NCBI GenBank assembly: GCA_038521825.1
Contig: JBCBKL010000007.1
Span: 1 to 64,000 of the forward strand
Length of the DNA: 64,000 nucleotides
From: JBCBKL01 sp038521825
Lineage (GTDB): Bacteria > Pseudomonadota > Alphaproteobacteria > Rhodobacterales > Rhodobacteraceae
Direction of reading: 5' to 3'
Part shown: piece by piece, positions 43,897 through 53,131 of the stretch
Numbering within the stretch: the stretch's first letter is position 1
Layout: each line of letters begins with the position of its first letter
Position numbers and translations under genes: made by a program
Notes under the pieces: generated by a model
What the model was told of the DNA's origin: nothing
The model's input: only the letters and a program-made list of their open reading frames with translations
Database searches by the model: none

Positions 43897-44680
43897 CGCC
43901 TCCGAGATAAAGCGCCTGAACCTCCGGATCGTCCTCGATCTCGGCGGGCTTTCCTTCCTTGAAGATGCGCCCGTTATGCATCATCGTCACGTATTCCGAG
44001 ACGCGCAGCGCTACGTCCATGTCGTGTTCGATAATGATGTAGCCGACATGGGAGGGCAGCCCGGTCAGGATTTCGATAAGCTCGGTACGCTCCGCCGGGC
44101 TGAGGCCCGCAGCGGGTTCGTCAAAGAGGATAAAACGCGGGGCACCTGAGAGCGCCATCGCAATCTCAAGCTGGCGCTGCTGACCATAGGAAAGATCGGA
44201 CACCAACGTCTGCGCGGCCTCATCGAGATGCACGACATGCACCAGTTCCTCGGCTGACTGCATCAGCGCCTCGTCGCGCCGCGGTCGGATCATCGAAAAC
44301 CTTCCGCGCGAGACGCCCCGACAGGCGAGATAGACATTGTCGATAACAGAAAGCCCATTGAAGAGCAGCGAGATCTGGTAGGTGCGGCGCAGACCACGGC
44401 GTATTCGTTCCTGCTGCGGAAAGGCGGTGACATCCTCGCCAAAAAAGCGGATCGAACCCGTGGTCGGTGGGAAGTCACCTGTGATGCAGTTAAAAAGCGT
44501 TGTCTTGCCCGCACCGTTCGATCCCAAAACCGCGCGCCGTTCGCCCGGGGTGACGGTAAGGTCGATATCGGCCAACGCCGTGAGTGCACCGAAACGCTTG
44601 GAAACAGCGCCCAGTTCCAGCGCGTTCGCGGTGCCAGTCCCGCTGTGGCGGTCGTTGACTTGGGCGTCGGTCAGGCTCAT
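43886..44680 (-). CDS. LivG-type ABC transporter ATP-binding protein
   Basis: A 264-residue ATPase of the branched-chain amino acid transporter class. It has Walker A GSNGAGKT, signature LSYGQQRQLEIAMAL, Walker B FILFDEP and the switch His in IIIEHDMDVAL. It drives import with the LivH/LivM-like permeases encoded upstream. The ATG at 44680 overlaps the permease stop (ATGA). Substrates of this class include amino acids, aromatic acids, urea and amides. Confidence 0.92.
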   Translation of the reverse strand: MSLTDAQVNDRHSGTGTANALELGAVSKRFGALTALADIDLTVTPGERRAVLGSNGAGKTTLFNCITGDFPPTTGSIRFFGEDVTAFPQQERIRRGLRRTYQISLLFNGLSVIDNVYLACRGVSRGRFSMIRPRRDEALMQSAEELVHVVHLDEAAQTLVSDLSYGQQRQLEIAMALSGAPRFILFDEPAAGLSPAERTELIEILTGLPSHVGYIIIEHDMDVALRVSEYVTMMHNGRIFKEGKPAEIEDDPEVQALYLGGDDE

Positions 44681-45741
44681 GACGCCCCCCGATCGAGGCC
44701 CGTGAGGGGATCTTTCATCCGGCTTTCGCGCAGACGTTTCCAAAGGCCAAGCACACCATCGGGCGAGAAAAACACGATGATCAGAAAGCCAAGACCAACG
44801 AGCAGCTGAAAGCGTTCACCGCTAAGGCCCAAAGCCACGAGAACGTCGATGGCGAAGGTCTTGAGCAAAACGTAAATGAACGCCCCTATGAAGGCACCGA
44901 TTGGGTGGCTGAGACCGCCGATCACGGCGATCACAAGGATATCGATGGCCGCTTGTATCCCTACAGTACCAGGCGATATCTGAGCCGATTGCCAGGTCAG
45001 CAGGATGCCCCCGATGCCCGCAGGCAGCGCGGCAACGGCGTAGGCCGCGACTCGGTGGGCCGTCACGTTGTAGCCAAGCGCGGCCATGCGCCTTGGGTTG
45101 TCCCGGACGCCCTGCAACGCCAGCCCAAAGGGCGCGCGCGAGATGTAGAGGGCACCACAGTAGGCGGCCGCCGCCCAGAAAAGCGTGAGGTAATAGAACC
45201 CCTCGGCAGAACGCCAGTTTACCCCAAATAGCCGCGGGGGCAGCACGCCGTTGAAGCCCGAAAAACCGTTGAAGATTTCGTAGTTCTGGCGGGTGAAATA
45301 AAAGAACGCTGCCGAGATCGCGAGGGTAATCATGATGGTGTAGATCCCCTCGGTCCGCACGGCGAGCCAACCGATAGCGGTGGCGAACAGGATTGAGATT
45401 ATGAGGGCCAGTGGGATGACTACGTACCAGGGCCAGCCTTGGGAGATATCGGTGATCGCGCTGTCGCCGAAGACCGCGACCATGTATCCGGCGAGACCGG
45501 CAATCGCCATCTGGGCAAGGCTCACCATGCCGCCGTAGCCGGCGAGAAACATGAGGCTGAGCGCGATCATCCCGAGGATGAAACTCCACCCCATGATCTG
45601 GAACATCACGAAATTGCTTGCGAATGCGGGCAGAATCAGCAGCAGAGCCCCCACCACCCAATAGGGTGCCGGGATGCGCTCAAGCCACATGCGCTCGTCG
45701 ACAGCCCGTTTGCGCAGCGCGGGAACTTCGCCGACCGACAT
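44677..45741 (-). CDS. LivM-type ABC transporter permease
   Basis: A 354-residue inner-membrane permease with about nine helices. The family blocks are FLAGYGGMVSLAQMAIAGLAGY, PFGLALQGVRDNPRRMAALGYN and GGLSHPIGAFIGAF. It forms a heterodimer with the LivH-type permease encoded one base upstream. Start ATG 45741 is chosen over the longer frame to 45843. Confidence 0.92.
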   Translation of the reverse strand: MSVGEVPALRKRAVDERMWLERIPAPYWVVGALLLILPAFASNFVMFQIMGWSFILGMIALSLMFLAGYGGMVSLAQMAIAGLAGYMVAVFGDSAITDISQGWPWYVVIPLALIISILFATAIGWLAVRTEGIYTIMITLAISAAFFYFTRQNYEIFNGFSGFNGVLPPRLFGVNWRSAEGFYYLTLFWAAAAYCGALYISRAPFGLALQGVRDNPRRMAALGYNVTAHRVAAYAVAALPAGIGGILLTWQSAQISPGTVGIQAAIDILVIAVIGGLSHPIGAFIGAFIYVLLKTFAIDVLVALGLSGERFQLLVGLGFLIIVFFSPDGVLGLWKRLRESRMKDPLTGLDRGAS

Positions 45742-45742
45742 C

Positions 45743-46756
45743 TCAGGCCCTCCCCAAGAGGCCCAGCGGGCGGAAGGCGAGGACCAGAACCATGATGAGG
45801 AAGGTGAGCACGACGGCGTATGTGGGGAAGTAGACCGATCCAAACTGCTCGGCCAGCCCGATCAGAAGCGCACCGAGCGCCGCGCCGGGGATCGACCCCA
45901 TGCCGCCGACGATCACGACGACGAGAGAGGCCAAAAGAAAGCGGATATCCTCGCCCGGCGCAACCGATTGGAAAGTGCCACCGACCACCCCTGCGATGCC
46001 GGCAAGCCCCGCACCGAATGCAAAGACGCCAACAAAGACAAGCTGTATGCGCGCACCGGTCGCCGACAGCATGTCCCGGTCATCGACGCCAGCGCGGATC
46101 AGCATCCCGATCCGTGTCCTATTGAGTACCAGCCACATCGCGACACCAACGACGACCGATGCGGCGAAGATCACGATACGAACCAACGGGTACTTGAGAT
46201 AAACCAGCTCCCCGGACGACCGTTTCACGGTCGAGACAAAGAACGTCTCCATCGGTCCGGAGAGCCAGCTGGGAGGAGAGATGTTGAAGAAATCGCCGCC
46301 AAATCCCCATAGCATCAGATCGGCCATCACGATTGATATACCGATGGTGACGAGGGTTTGGCGCAAATCCTGTCCCTCCATTCGGCGAAAGACGAAAATC
46401 TGCAGCAGGACGCCAAGAAAGCCGACCACGATAAAGGCCACGGGAAACGCGAGCAGCCAGAGCCCGGAGGCCTCGGCCACGAAGTATCCGACATAACCGC
46501 CAAACAGATAGAGCGAACCATGCGCGAGGTTCACGTTGCGCATGAGCCCAAAGATCAGGGTAAAGCCACTGGCGACCAGAAAATACAGCCCACCAAGCGT
46601 GATCCCGTTGAAAAGCGCGTTCAGAAACACCTTTTTGCGGCCAATCGCATCAACCAGCCACTCCGGCCAGATCGCGAATACCATCCAAAGCAGGACGGCG
46701 ATCACCAGTCCGATAATCCCAGTCCAAACAGGATAGCTCTGCGCAAACTGCCTCAT
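45743..46756 (-). CDS. LivH-type ABC transporter permease
   Basis: A 337-residue permease. Family blocks are GITLGGLYFLVASGFTLIFGLMRNVNLAHGSLY, a C-terminal RAGVDDRDMLSATG and VVVIVGGMGSIPGAALGALLIG. It is the first gene of the 18-gene run ending at 26751. The promoter should lie in 46757-46878, between it and the AraC regulator gene on the same strand. Confidence 0.93.
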   Translation of the reverse strand: MRQFAQSYPVWTGIIGLVIAVLLWMVFAIWPEWLVDAIGRKKVFLNALFNGITLGGLYFLVASGFTLIFGLMRNVNLAHGSLYLFGGYVGYFVAEASGLWLLAFPVAFIVVGFLGVLLQIFVFRRMEGQDLRQTLVTIGISIVMADLMLWGFGGDFFNISPPSWLSGPMETFFVSTVKRSSGELVYLKYPLVRIVIFAASVVVGVAMWLVLNRTRIGMLIRAGVDDRDMLSATGARIQLVFVGVFAFGAGLAGIAGVVGGTFQSVAPGEDIRFLLASLVVVIVGGMGSIPGAALGALLIGLAEQFGSVYFPTYAVVLTFLIMVLVLAFRPLGLLGRA

Positions 46757-46878
46757 CGGACCAGCGCCACGCGCGAGGTCAAAAAAAGATCGTTGTCCGA
46801 CATCACGCCGGAGTTCCTCCCAAACCGAACGTCCAAGCGTTCATGCTTTCCGTTGAGAGAAGCCTATTTCCGGGCCGC

Positions 46879-47754
46879 TTATCTGGGCATACCCGAAAGT
46901 ATTGCCTGTTGGCCCAACATAGGAAAACTGACGTCGGCATCGAGCGACACTCTGCGGTACTCGCTAGGTGCTATCCCGACGTTCGAGGAAAAGAACCGCG
47001 TGAAGCTGGCCTGTGACGAAAACCCGAGATCGAGCGCGATGTCGGTGACCGATTTCGATGTGGTCAACAGATCCTCAATCGCCTGCTCGCTTCGCAGCGT
47101 ATTCATATAGATGTTTGGCGTGACACCCATCTGCTGTTTGAACAGCTTAAAGAAGTGCGGGCGCGAAAGACCAACCGACCGGGCAAGATCCTCCATTTCG
47201 AATTCTTCGGTCAGATTGTCCTGCATCAGACGCAAGGATCGTCTGACCCGGTAGTCGTTGAAACGGGCATGGGCCAGCGCAGCCACCTGTTTGGCAGAGC
47301 GGGTCCAGCTTCGCTCAAAACACTCCCTTGCCAGAGAATAAAGAAGCCCGTCAAAGCGCGCGTCGCCGTCGTCGTTCAAAAGATGTGCCGTAAGCCGCGT
47401 CGCCAACTGATGAACGACTGGGGTGACCGCAATGTCTGATCGCCCGAAACGCAGGGCGAACTCGGCCGAGTTGCTGTTTTCAAGAAACCACATCGGCTTG
47501 ATGTAGAGCACCAGGTTCAGCGATTGCCCGGACGGTGCATTGTCAAAACTGTGTGGTTCCCATGGACTAACGGCAATCGCGGTGTTTTTGTCGTTAAGAT
47601 ACGTCGTCTCACCCACGGTCATGGTCGCCGGTGCTCCGTCTACATGGAACACAAGGTGTCCTTCACGATGCGCATGTTTCACTATCGGCCGGTCAAGCGC
47701 ATAAAGCGCAGCACGGCCAAACTCGCCATGCGCGACGGATACGGCTTGGCTCAT
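46879..47754 (-). CDS. AraC-family transcriptional regulator
   Basis: A 291-residue activator: an N-terminal cupin-like ligand domain (HREGHLVFHVDGAPATMTVG, SPWEPHSF) and a C-terminal double helix-turn-helix (FEMEDLARSVGLSRPHFFKLFKQQMGVTPNIY, SVTDIALDLGFSSQASFTRFF). The ATG at 47754 has a GGAGG ribosome site seven bases upstream; the longer frame to 47853 lacks one. Placed directly before the transporter and hydroxylase operon, it is its likely activator. Confidence 0.93.
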   Translation of the reverse strand: MSQAVSVAHGEFGRAALYALDRPIVKHAHREGHLVFHVDGAPATMTVGETTYLNDKNTAIAVSPWEPHSFDNAPSGQSLNLVLYIKPMWFLENSNSAEFALRFGRSDIAVTPVVHQLATRLTAHLLNDDGDARFDGLLYSLARECFERSWTRSAKQVAALAHARFNDYRVRRSLRLMQDNLTEEFEMEDLARSVGLSRPHFFKLFKQQMGVTPNIYMNTLRSEQAIEDLLTTSKSVTDIALDLGFSSQASFTRFFSSNVGIAPSEYRRVSLDADVSFPMLGQQAILSGMPR

Positions 47755-47896
47755 ATCCAGTCCTCCCTGATCCGCGCACGCCTTATAATCCGGCGTATTG
47801 CAGGCCTTGCAGTCGGCCATACGAAATAGCCTCGTGCAAGGCTTTCGCGACAAGAATCATACGGAGCGTTACATCCGCATGCTCTGAACCACGGAA

Positions 47897-49327
47897 CTAT
47901 GCGGTGGTGTATGCCGTTTTCACAACGGTGAAGAACTCCTTTGCATAACTGCCCTGCTCACGTGGGCCAAAGCTTGATGATTTCCGCCCGCCAAACGGAA
48001 CGTGATAATCGACACCGGCCGTTGGAAGGTTGACCATCACCATCCCGGATTCGGATTTCCTTTTGAAATCCGAGGCATACTTCAAGCTGGACGTGCAAAT
48101 ACCGGCAGACAGTCCGAACTCGGTCTCGTTGGCGACTGCAAGAGCCTCGTCGTAGTCGCGAACGCGGATAACCGATGCAACCGGCCCAAAGACCTCTTCG
48201 CGATTGATCCTCATGTGTGGCGTAGTGTCCGTTATCAACGCAGGGTTGAGGTAATAGCCGTCGGTCGCTCTGGTCAGCCGATCTCCTCCTGTGCGCAATG
48301 TGCCGCCCTCCTGCCGCGCAACTTCGATGTATGCCAGATCCTGCTCCAGCTGATCCTGGCTTGCCACCGGTCCGATTTGACTATCGGGCTCCAGCGCGTG
48401 ACCAACGCGGGTCGCCCTGATACGTTCCGCCAGATTTTCAACAAAGCGACCGTGAACTCCTTCGGTCACGATCAGGCGTGATGAGGCGGTGCAGCGCTGC
48501 CCAGTCGAAAAGTACGCTCCGTTCATTGCTATGTCGGCAGCACGATCGAGATCCGCGTCATCGAGAATGACGAGCGGGTTCTTTCCTCCCATTTCCAGCT
48601 GATATCGCCGCATGGCCCGGCTCGATGCATCCGCGACGCGTGCGCCCGTCGCCTGCGAACCCGTGAACGTGATGGCGTCAATCCCGGCATCGTCCAGCAT
48701 CGCTTGCCCGACAACCGATCCGGGCCCAACGACCAAGTTCAAAACGCCCGCCGGCAGCCCGGCCCGGTGCAGTATTTCTGCGATTTCCCAGGAACATCCA
48801 GGTACGAGCTCGGCCGGCTTCAGAACGACCGCGTTGCCGTAGCATATGGCGGGCGCGACCTTCCACGCCGGGATAGCAATGGGAAAGTTCCATGGGGTGA
48901 TAACGCCGACGACACCGATGGGTTCGCGGGTTACTTCGACCGTTATGTCTGGACGAACCGAAGGAACAACATCGCCGGTAAGGCGCAGGGCTTCACCGGC
49001 GAAGAAGTGAAAGATCTGGGCCGCGCGCACTGTCTCACCGACACCTTCGGCCAGAATCTTCCCTTCTTCACGACTAAGAAGGGCGCCGATCTCATCTTTG
49101 CGCGCCAGAATCTCATCCCCGGCGGCCTTCAGCACGTCATGACGCTGCTGCGGTGTCGAATGGGACCAGTCCTGAAACGCATCTGCGGCAGCGGCAATGG
49201 CCTGCTGTGTTTCAGCCTTGCCAGCCTGCGCATATGCATCAATCACATCCGTGATATCCGATGGGTTCACATTGTCGACGCCGTGGGAGGTGCTGACCCA
49301 CTCGCCACCGATCAGCAAGGGTTTCAT
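47897..49327 (-). CDS. NAD(P)-dependent aldehyde dehydrogenase
   Basis: A 476-residue aldehyde dehydrogenase. The catalytic Cys is in STGQRCTASSRLIV, the general base Glu in LEMGGKNPLVILDDAD, and the cofactor segment is ITPWNFPIAIPAWK. The sequence type resembles 2-oxoglutarate-semialdehyde (2,5-dioxovalerate) dehydrogenases, which end oxidative sugar and acid pathways, but specificity is uncertain. It lies 14 bases downstream of the iron-ADH homologue and probably works in the same catabolic pathway. Confidence 0.92.
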   Translation of the reverse strand: MKPLLIGGEWVSTSHGVDNVNPSDITDVIDAYAQAGKAETQQAIAAAADAFQDWSHSTPQQRHDVLKAAGDEILARKDEIGALLSREEGKILAEGVGETVRAAQIFHFFAGEALRLTGDVVPSVRPDITVEVTREPIGVVGVITPWNFPIAIPAWKVAPAICYGNAVVLKPAELVPGCSWEIAEILHRAGLPAGVLNLVVGPGSVVGQAMLDDAGIDAITFTGSQATGARVADASSRAMRRYQLEMGGKNPLVILDDADLDRAADIAMNGAYFSTGQRCTASSRLIVTEGVHGRFVENLAERIRATRVGHALEPDSQIGPVASQDQLEQDLAYIEVARQEGGTLRTGGDRLTRATDGYYLNPALITDTTPHMRINREEVFGPVASVIRVRDYDEALAVANETEFGLSAGICTSSLKYASDFKRKSESGMVMVNLPTAGVDYHVPFGGRKSSSFGPREQGSYAKEFFTVVKTAYTTA

Positions 49328-49341
49328 TCCGTGCTCCGCTT

Positions 49342-50421
49342 CTAAAAGACCGCTTCCATGATCGATCTTGCGCCCGCCGCGCTGGTGTGGATCGCGGTGC
49401 TGAGGGGTCCCTCGATTTCCTCGGATGCATTGACGATATCCGCTTCGGTCAGACCCAGTTCCGATAAGCGCGCGGCGAGCGGCAGACTGCAAAGCAAATC
49501 CTCGACGCCTTCATCTAGTGGCGCAGTCGTACCAACCGCCAGCATTTGGGCAAGACGCGCCTGACGATCGCTTGGCACGTTGCGACTACCAAGAACCCCG
49601 GGCAGAAGAACGCGCGCCAGCGCGCCTGATGGCACCCGGTTGCCATAAGGCTCACGCAGAATGTCGACGATCAACTGGGTCGGCCCGATGCCCTTCTGCT
49701 GGGCAAGTGTTGCATTCAAACTCGCTGCCATCAATTCGCGCCGCGCCTCAGGCCTTTCAGGTAGATCCGAGGACTTCAGACTTGCAACGGCTCGCGCAAA
49801 ACCATCGAGCGCGATGCCATCCGCCGGTGGATTGTAAGCCTCTGAAAGGTACGCTTCGAGACATCGAGAAAACGCGTCGGTCGCGGCACAGGCGGCTGCA
49901 TCGTTGGTCGCTTCTCCGGTCACAGTCGGATCACAGATCACGATATTCGGCAGGCCAGTTCGGCTGACGCTGTCGAGCAGCGTCTGAGATGGCTCAAGCG
50001 ATGACCGACACGGGTTTGGCAGGCCATCAATGCCCGGAACCGCGAAGATGTCTGCAGGTTTTACCGCCCCGCGCTGATGGGTCCGGGACAGGTACAAGAC
50101 ATGACGGCACTTGCGGGCGTAGGCTATCGCGCGTGCCGATCCAAACGCGATGATCACATCTGGCATGATCAGCGCAGCATGGGATTCTGCCGCCCGTGCC
50201 GTGTCATACTTGGTGTCTATGGCGCCGATGGCGATTTCCGTCGCTTTCGTTCGGCGCGGAAGTCCCGAACGAAGCCTTTCCGCTACATCGCCCTCGAAAT
50301 CCTCTTCCTCACACAAGATCAGAGGTCGAACATAGCCATGCGCCTCCAACTCTGACCGGAGCGCCTCTTCGAGCACGCCGTCGGCAAAATGCACACGAGT
50401 AGGGTATGTGATCAGCGTCAT
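49342..50421 (-). CDS. Iron-ADH/maleylacetate-reductase-like protein lacking metal ligands
   Basis: About 359 residues in the dehydroquinate-synthase-like fold of iron-containing alcohol dehydrogenases (VHFADGVLEEAL, ATDAFSRCLEAYLSEAYNPPADGIAL). The usual metal ligands are mostly gone. Asp182 remains but the His four residues later is Arg186, the HAxAH region reads GPTQL, and the later HG-NA block has no His. The GGGS coenzyme loop reads FGSA. Either the chemistry has changed or it is non-catalytic. ATG 50421 or 50427 could be the start. Confidence 0.78.
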   Translation of the reverse strand: MTLITYPTRVHFADGVLEEALRSELEAHGYVRPLILCEEEDFEGDVAERLRSGLPRRTKATEIAIGAIDTKYDTARAAESHAALIMPDVIIAFGSARAIAYARKCRHVLYLSRTHQRGAVKPADIFAVPGIDGLPNPCRSSLEPSQTLLDSVSRTGLPNIVICDPTVTGEATNDAAACAATDAFSRCLEAYLSEAYNPPADGIALDGFARAVASLKSSDLPERPEARRELMAASLNATLAQQKGIGPTQLIVDILREPYGNRVPSGALARVLLPGVLGSRNVPSDRQARLAQMLAVGTTAPLDEGVEDLLCSLPLAARLSELGLTEADIVNASEEIEGPLSTAIHTSAAGARSIMEAVF

Positions 50422-50510
50422 CGCCATCAGCCACATGCAGGTTGAAGGGGTGTCTGGTTCAGATAAGCGACCCGGGCGTCCAAAACCGCCCGGGTCCGAT
50501 TATAAAGGGC

Positions 50511-51779
50511 CTAGTTGTAGGCCTTGCACTCCGGAACTTCCCGGCTGGGAAGACCAATCGATGCGAAAACGGTAGGATCAATCCCAAGCGTTTGCGGAAC
50601 GTTTTCCTTGATCGAGACGACCTGCGTCGCGAGGTTGCCATCGTCCAGCTGCACCACCTCGGAAACGAAGTTGGCGCCGATTGCCTGACGATTGCCATCC
50701 AGCGTGATGGTTCCGTTGGGCGCTTGGAGCTGAAGCGAGGACAAGCAAGACCGGAACGCGGCATGACCGTCGGTCAGATCGCCACCGACCTCCTCCATAC
50801 ACTGGGTCGCAGCCGACGTTGCGTTGTAGTAGCCAGTCGCCAACAGTGATGGGCTTGGGAACCGCTGATCCGGCGGGAATGTGTCCTGATAAGCCTTTAC
50901 GTAGGCCTGCCAGTTCGGATCATCCCATGTGTCGGATTGCGGCCCAGCCGAAGGCGTCCCGATGAGAGCATCCTTGGCAGAGCCCTTGGAGTTCAGGACC
51001 GTCCCGTCCACCATGATAGAGCCGCCGATCAGGTTAGCATCGCCACCTGCCTGCTGATACTGGTTTAGGAAGTTAACGGCATCACCGCCACCGAGCCCAA
51101 GATAGATGGCGTCAACATCGTCCGGCAGGGCAGCAATGATCGAGCCAAAGTCTTTCGTTCCTAGCGGCACCCAGAAGCGATCAGTGATTTCACCGCCTGC
51201 AGCACAATATTCCAGCGCGAAACCAAACACCTGCGTATAGATGAAGGAATAGTCTTCGCCGACCGTTGCGACGGTTTCCCACCCTTTCTCATTGAACACA
51301 TAGTCGCCCAGCCCGGCGGACCATTGGGCCCCATCCGTATTGAACCGGAAGAAGTTCTCAGAGGGCGTGACATAAGTCGTTTCCTGCGCACCGGAGATGC
51401 CGTTCAGGAAGGTGACCTGCGGTTGGGTTTTCGAATAGTCGCGAATGGCGATCCCTTCGGACCCGGACAACGGCCCGATCACAATGTCGACCCCGTCCTG
51501 TTCGACAAGTTTCCTTGCACCGCGAACGGCACTGTCGGGGCTCGCATCGGTCGACGCGATGATCAGCTCGACGTCGCGGCCACCCATCTTTTCGCCTGCC
51601 TGCACAAGTGCGGTCTTAAGGCCACGTACACCGTCTTCTCCGAGTGCGGTATACGTCCCCTCAAGCGTCGCAAGAACGCCCACTTTCACCGGCGCTTCAT
51701 GCCCTCCGGCAGAGACCATGGCAGCGCCAGAGGCCAGCAGTGCCAGCCCGGAAATACTGGCTGAAAATATCGTCTTCAT
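50511..51779 (-). CDS. LivK-type ABC transporter substrate-binding protein
   Basis: A 422-residue periplasmic binding protein (peripla_BP_6 fold). A signal peptide (MKTIFSASISGLALLASGAAMVSA) is followed by VKVGVLATLEGTYTALGEDGVRGLKTAL and a conserved GPLSGSEGIAIRDY ligand loop. Four to six Cys suggest disulfides. It heads the LivK, ADH-like, ALDH set and should deliver substrate to the LivH/LivM/LivG/LivF system 5 kb downstream. Similarity to aromatic- or amide-binding members cannot be decided by eye. Confidence 0.92.
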   Translation of the reverse strand: MKTIFSASISGLALLASGAAMVSAGGHEAPVKVGVLATLEGTYTALGEDGVRGLKTALVQAGEKMGGRDVELIIASTDASPDSAVRGARKLVEQDGVDIVIGPLSGSEGIAIRDYSKTQPQVTFLNGISGAQETTYVTPSENFFRFNTDGAQWSAGLGDYVFNEKGWETVATVGEDYSFIYTQVFGFALEYCAAGGEITDRFWVPLGTKDFGSIIAALPDDVDAIYLGLGGGDAVNFLNQYQQAGGDANLIGGSIMVDGTVLNSKGSAKDALIGTPSAGPQSDTWDDPNWQAYVKAYQDTFPPDQRFPSPSLLATGYYNATSAATQCMEEVGGDLTDGHAAFRSCLSSLQLQAPNGTITLDGNRQAIGANFVSEVVQLDDGNLATQVVSIKENVPQTLGIDPTVFASIGLPSREVPECKAYN

Positions 51780-51956
51780 TCATTCCTCCCTTATCGTGGG
51801 CTGACGCCCGAACAGACTTGGTCTGCGATGGTGAGAGTTGAACACGGCGTTTCGGACACACGAACGCGAAGAGTGCGCCGACATATCATGGCGTCTTTTT
51901 TTGTTGGATACTATTCGGACGCCTGTGTCTATCGCCGCAAGCCATGGCGGCAAGGC

Positions 51957-51971
51957 CATGCGAAACGCATG
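51957..51971. promoter_or_regulatory. Inverted repeat upstream of livK-like gene
   Basis: CATGCG-AAA-CGCATG is a perfect 6-3-6 inverted repeat about 180 bases before the binding-protein start, in a 288-base intergenic region. It is a possible operator. A second looser pair, GGCGTC and GACGCC, lies around 51890-51925. Confidence 0.35.
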
Positions 51972-52067
51972 CACGCCGGTCGCCGACTTTGCCCTGTGAC
52001 GGAGCGGACAGCTGCCCAACCATACCTTGAGTAGACTATCCCGCTCTATATTCCGGGCGGTCGGGTC

Positions 52068-52961
52068 TTAGTGCTCCGTCTCTGCTGAACCAAACGTACC
52101 GAGTTCGTTGATCCTATAGCCTTCCGGGTAGGTCGGACGCAGGACTTGCGTCAGACGTCGAGGCTTGCGGCGCGGTGGCAGTAGCTGCAGAACACCGACC
52201 CTTAGACCGAGCGCCATTGTGAGCAATCGCGGGAGCCAGCTGGGTGCGGATGGAAATCCCATACTATCGCGCAGGGTAGAATCCAGAAACGCGTAGACCA
52301 AAGGCCGTCCGAACCAAAACAGCCAGCGTGGCATGTAGAAACCAAGCAGCAGATCGCGGGTCGCTGAAGCGATCACGTGGTTCGTCTCGGCAAAACGAAA
52401 GTTGACCGCCTCGTATTCTGTGTTGAAACGCATCATTTCGGCAAGGCTTTCAGGAATACCCCGAATGCCCATTCGCCTGCCCAAACTACGGTGGTACAGG
52501 AACCATGCCCTTTGCTCATGTGCCGTCATGCTCCTCCGCCCGAAACGGTCGAGCCACCGGATCGGTTCGCAGACAAACGTCGACAGGACATAGACCATGT
52601 CAGCGTGGTCGATCTTGAACCGACGGTGCATCGCGTTCATGCGGGCGATCGCCCTTCGTCCCCGATCGCTGTTTTGTCCGTGCTCCATCGCTTCGGCGAG
52701 GATCAGTTCAGTATCATCGTATCGCTTGCGCGGCCGTATTTCGAACTCGCGGGTGTTTGCTAGCAGGGCGGAAATCGAAGGGATCGCGTACGTCCGAAAG
52801 AGCGCAAATTCCAGCGCGCGCTCGATGTCCCATGAAAATTCATAAGCGTAGAGTAGGCGCGCGATATCTTCGTAGTTCTCCTCGACGTCGAGTGCTGCAA
52901 TCTTGTGTGCAATCGGGCGCCAAGACCGTATATCAGTCTTTGGGACGGGAATGGTCTTCAT
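52068..52961 (-). CDS. Oxygenase MpaB-family protein (DUF2236-like)
   Basis: A 297-residue protein of the MpaB/rubber-oxygenase-like family, which includes heme-binding oxygenases. Recognisable blocks are MNAMHRRFKIDHADMVYVLSTFVCEPIRWLDRFGRR and HEQRAWFLYHRSLGRRMGIRGIPESL, with further conserved His residues. A hydrophobic segment (LLLGFYMPRWLFWFGRPLVYAFL) may sit at the membrane. It is a single gene, and nothing nearby reveals the substrate. The ATG at 52961 is chosen by family start. Confidence 0.82.
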   Translation of the reverse strand: MKTIPVPKTDIRSWRPIAHKIAALDVEENYEDIARLLYAYEFSWDIERALEFALFRTYAIPSISALLANTREFEIRPRKRYDDTELILAEAMEHGQNSDRGRRAIARMNAMHRRFKIDHADMVYVLSTFVCEPIRWLDRFGRRSMTAHEQRAWFLYHRSLGRRMGIRGIPESLAEMMRFNTEYEAVNFRFAETNHVIASATRDLLLGFYMPRWLFWFGRPLVYAFLDSTLRDSMGFPSAPSWLPRLLTMALGLRVGVLQLLPPRRKPRRLTQVLRPTYPEGYRINELGTFGSAETEH

Positions 52962-53131
52962 CTGACAAATCTCTGTTCTTTTACACTGCACCGGATCGCG
53001 CACCGCCTTGAGGGACACCCGACCCGGGACTGGCAAAAGTCGGCGATCGCATGTCGAAACACCCAAGCCCAACCGCCTGACTGTTCAAGGGGGCGAGCAT
53101 GCGATCACCGCTGTCGTTGCACTCATCACCC

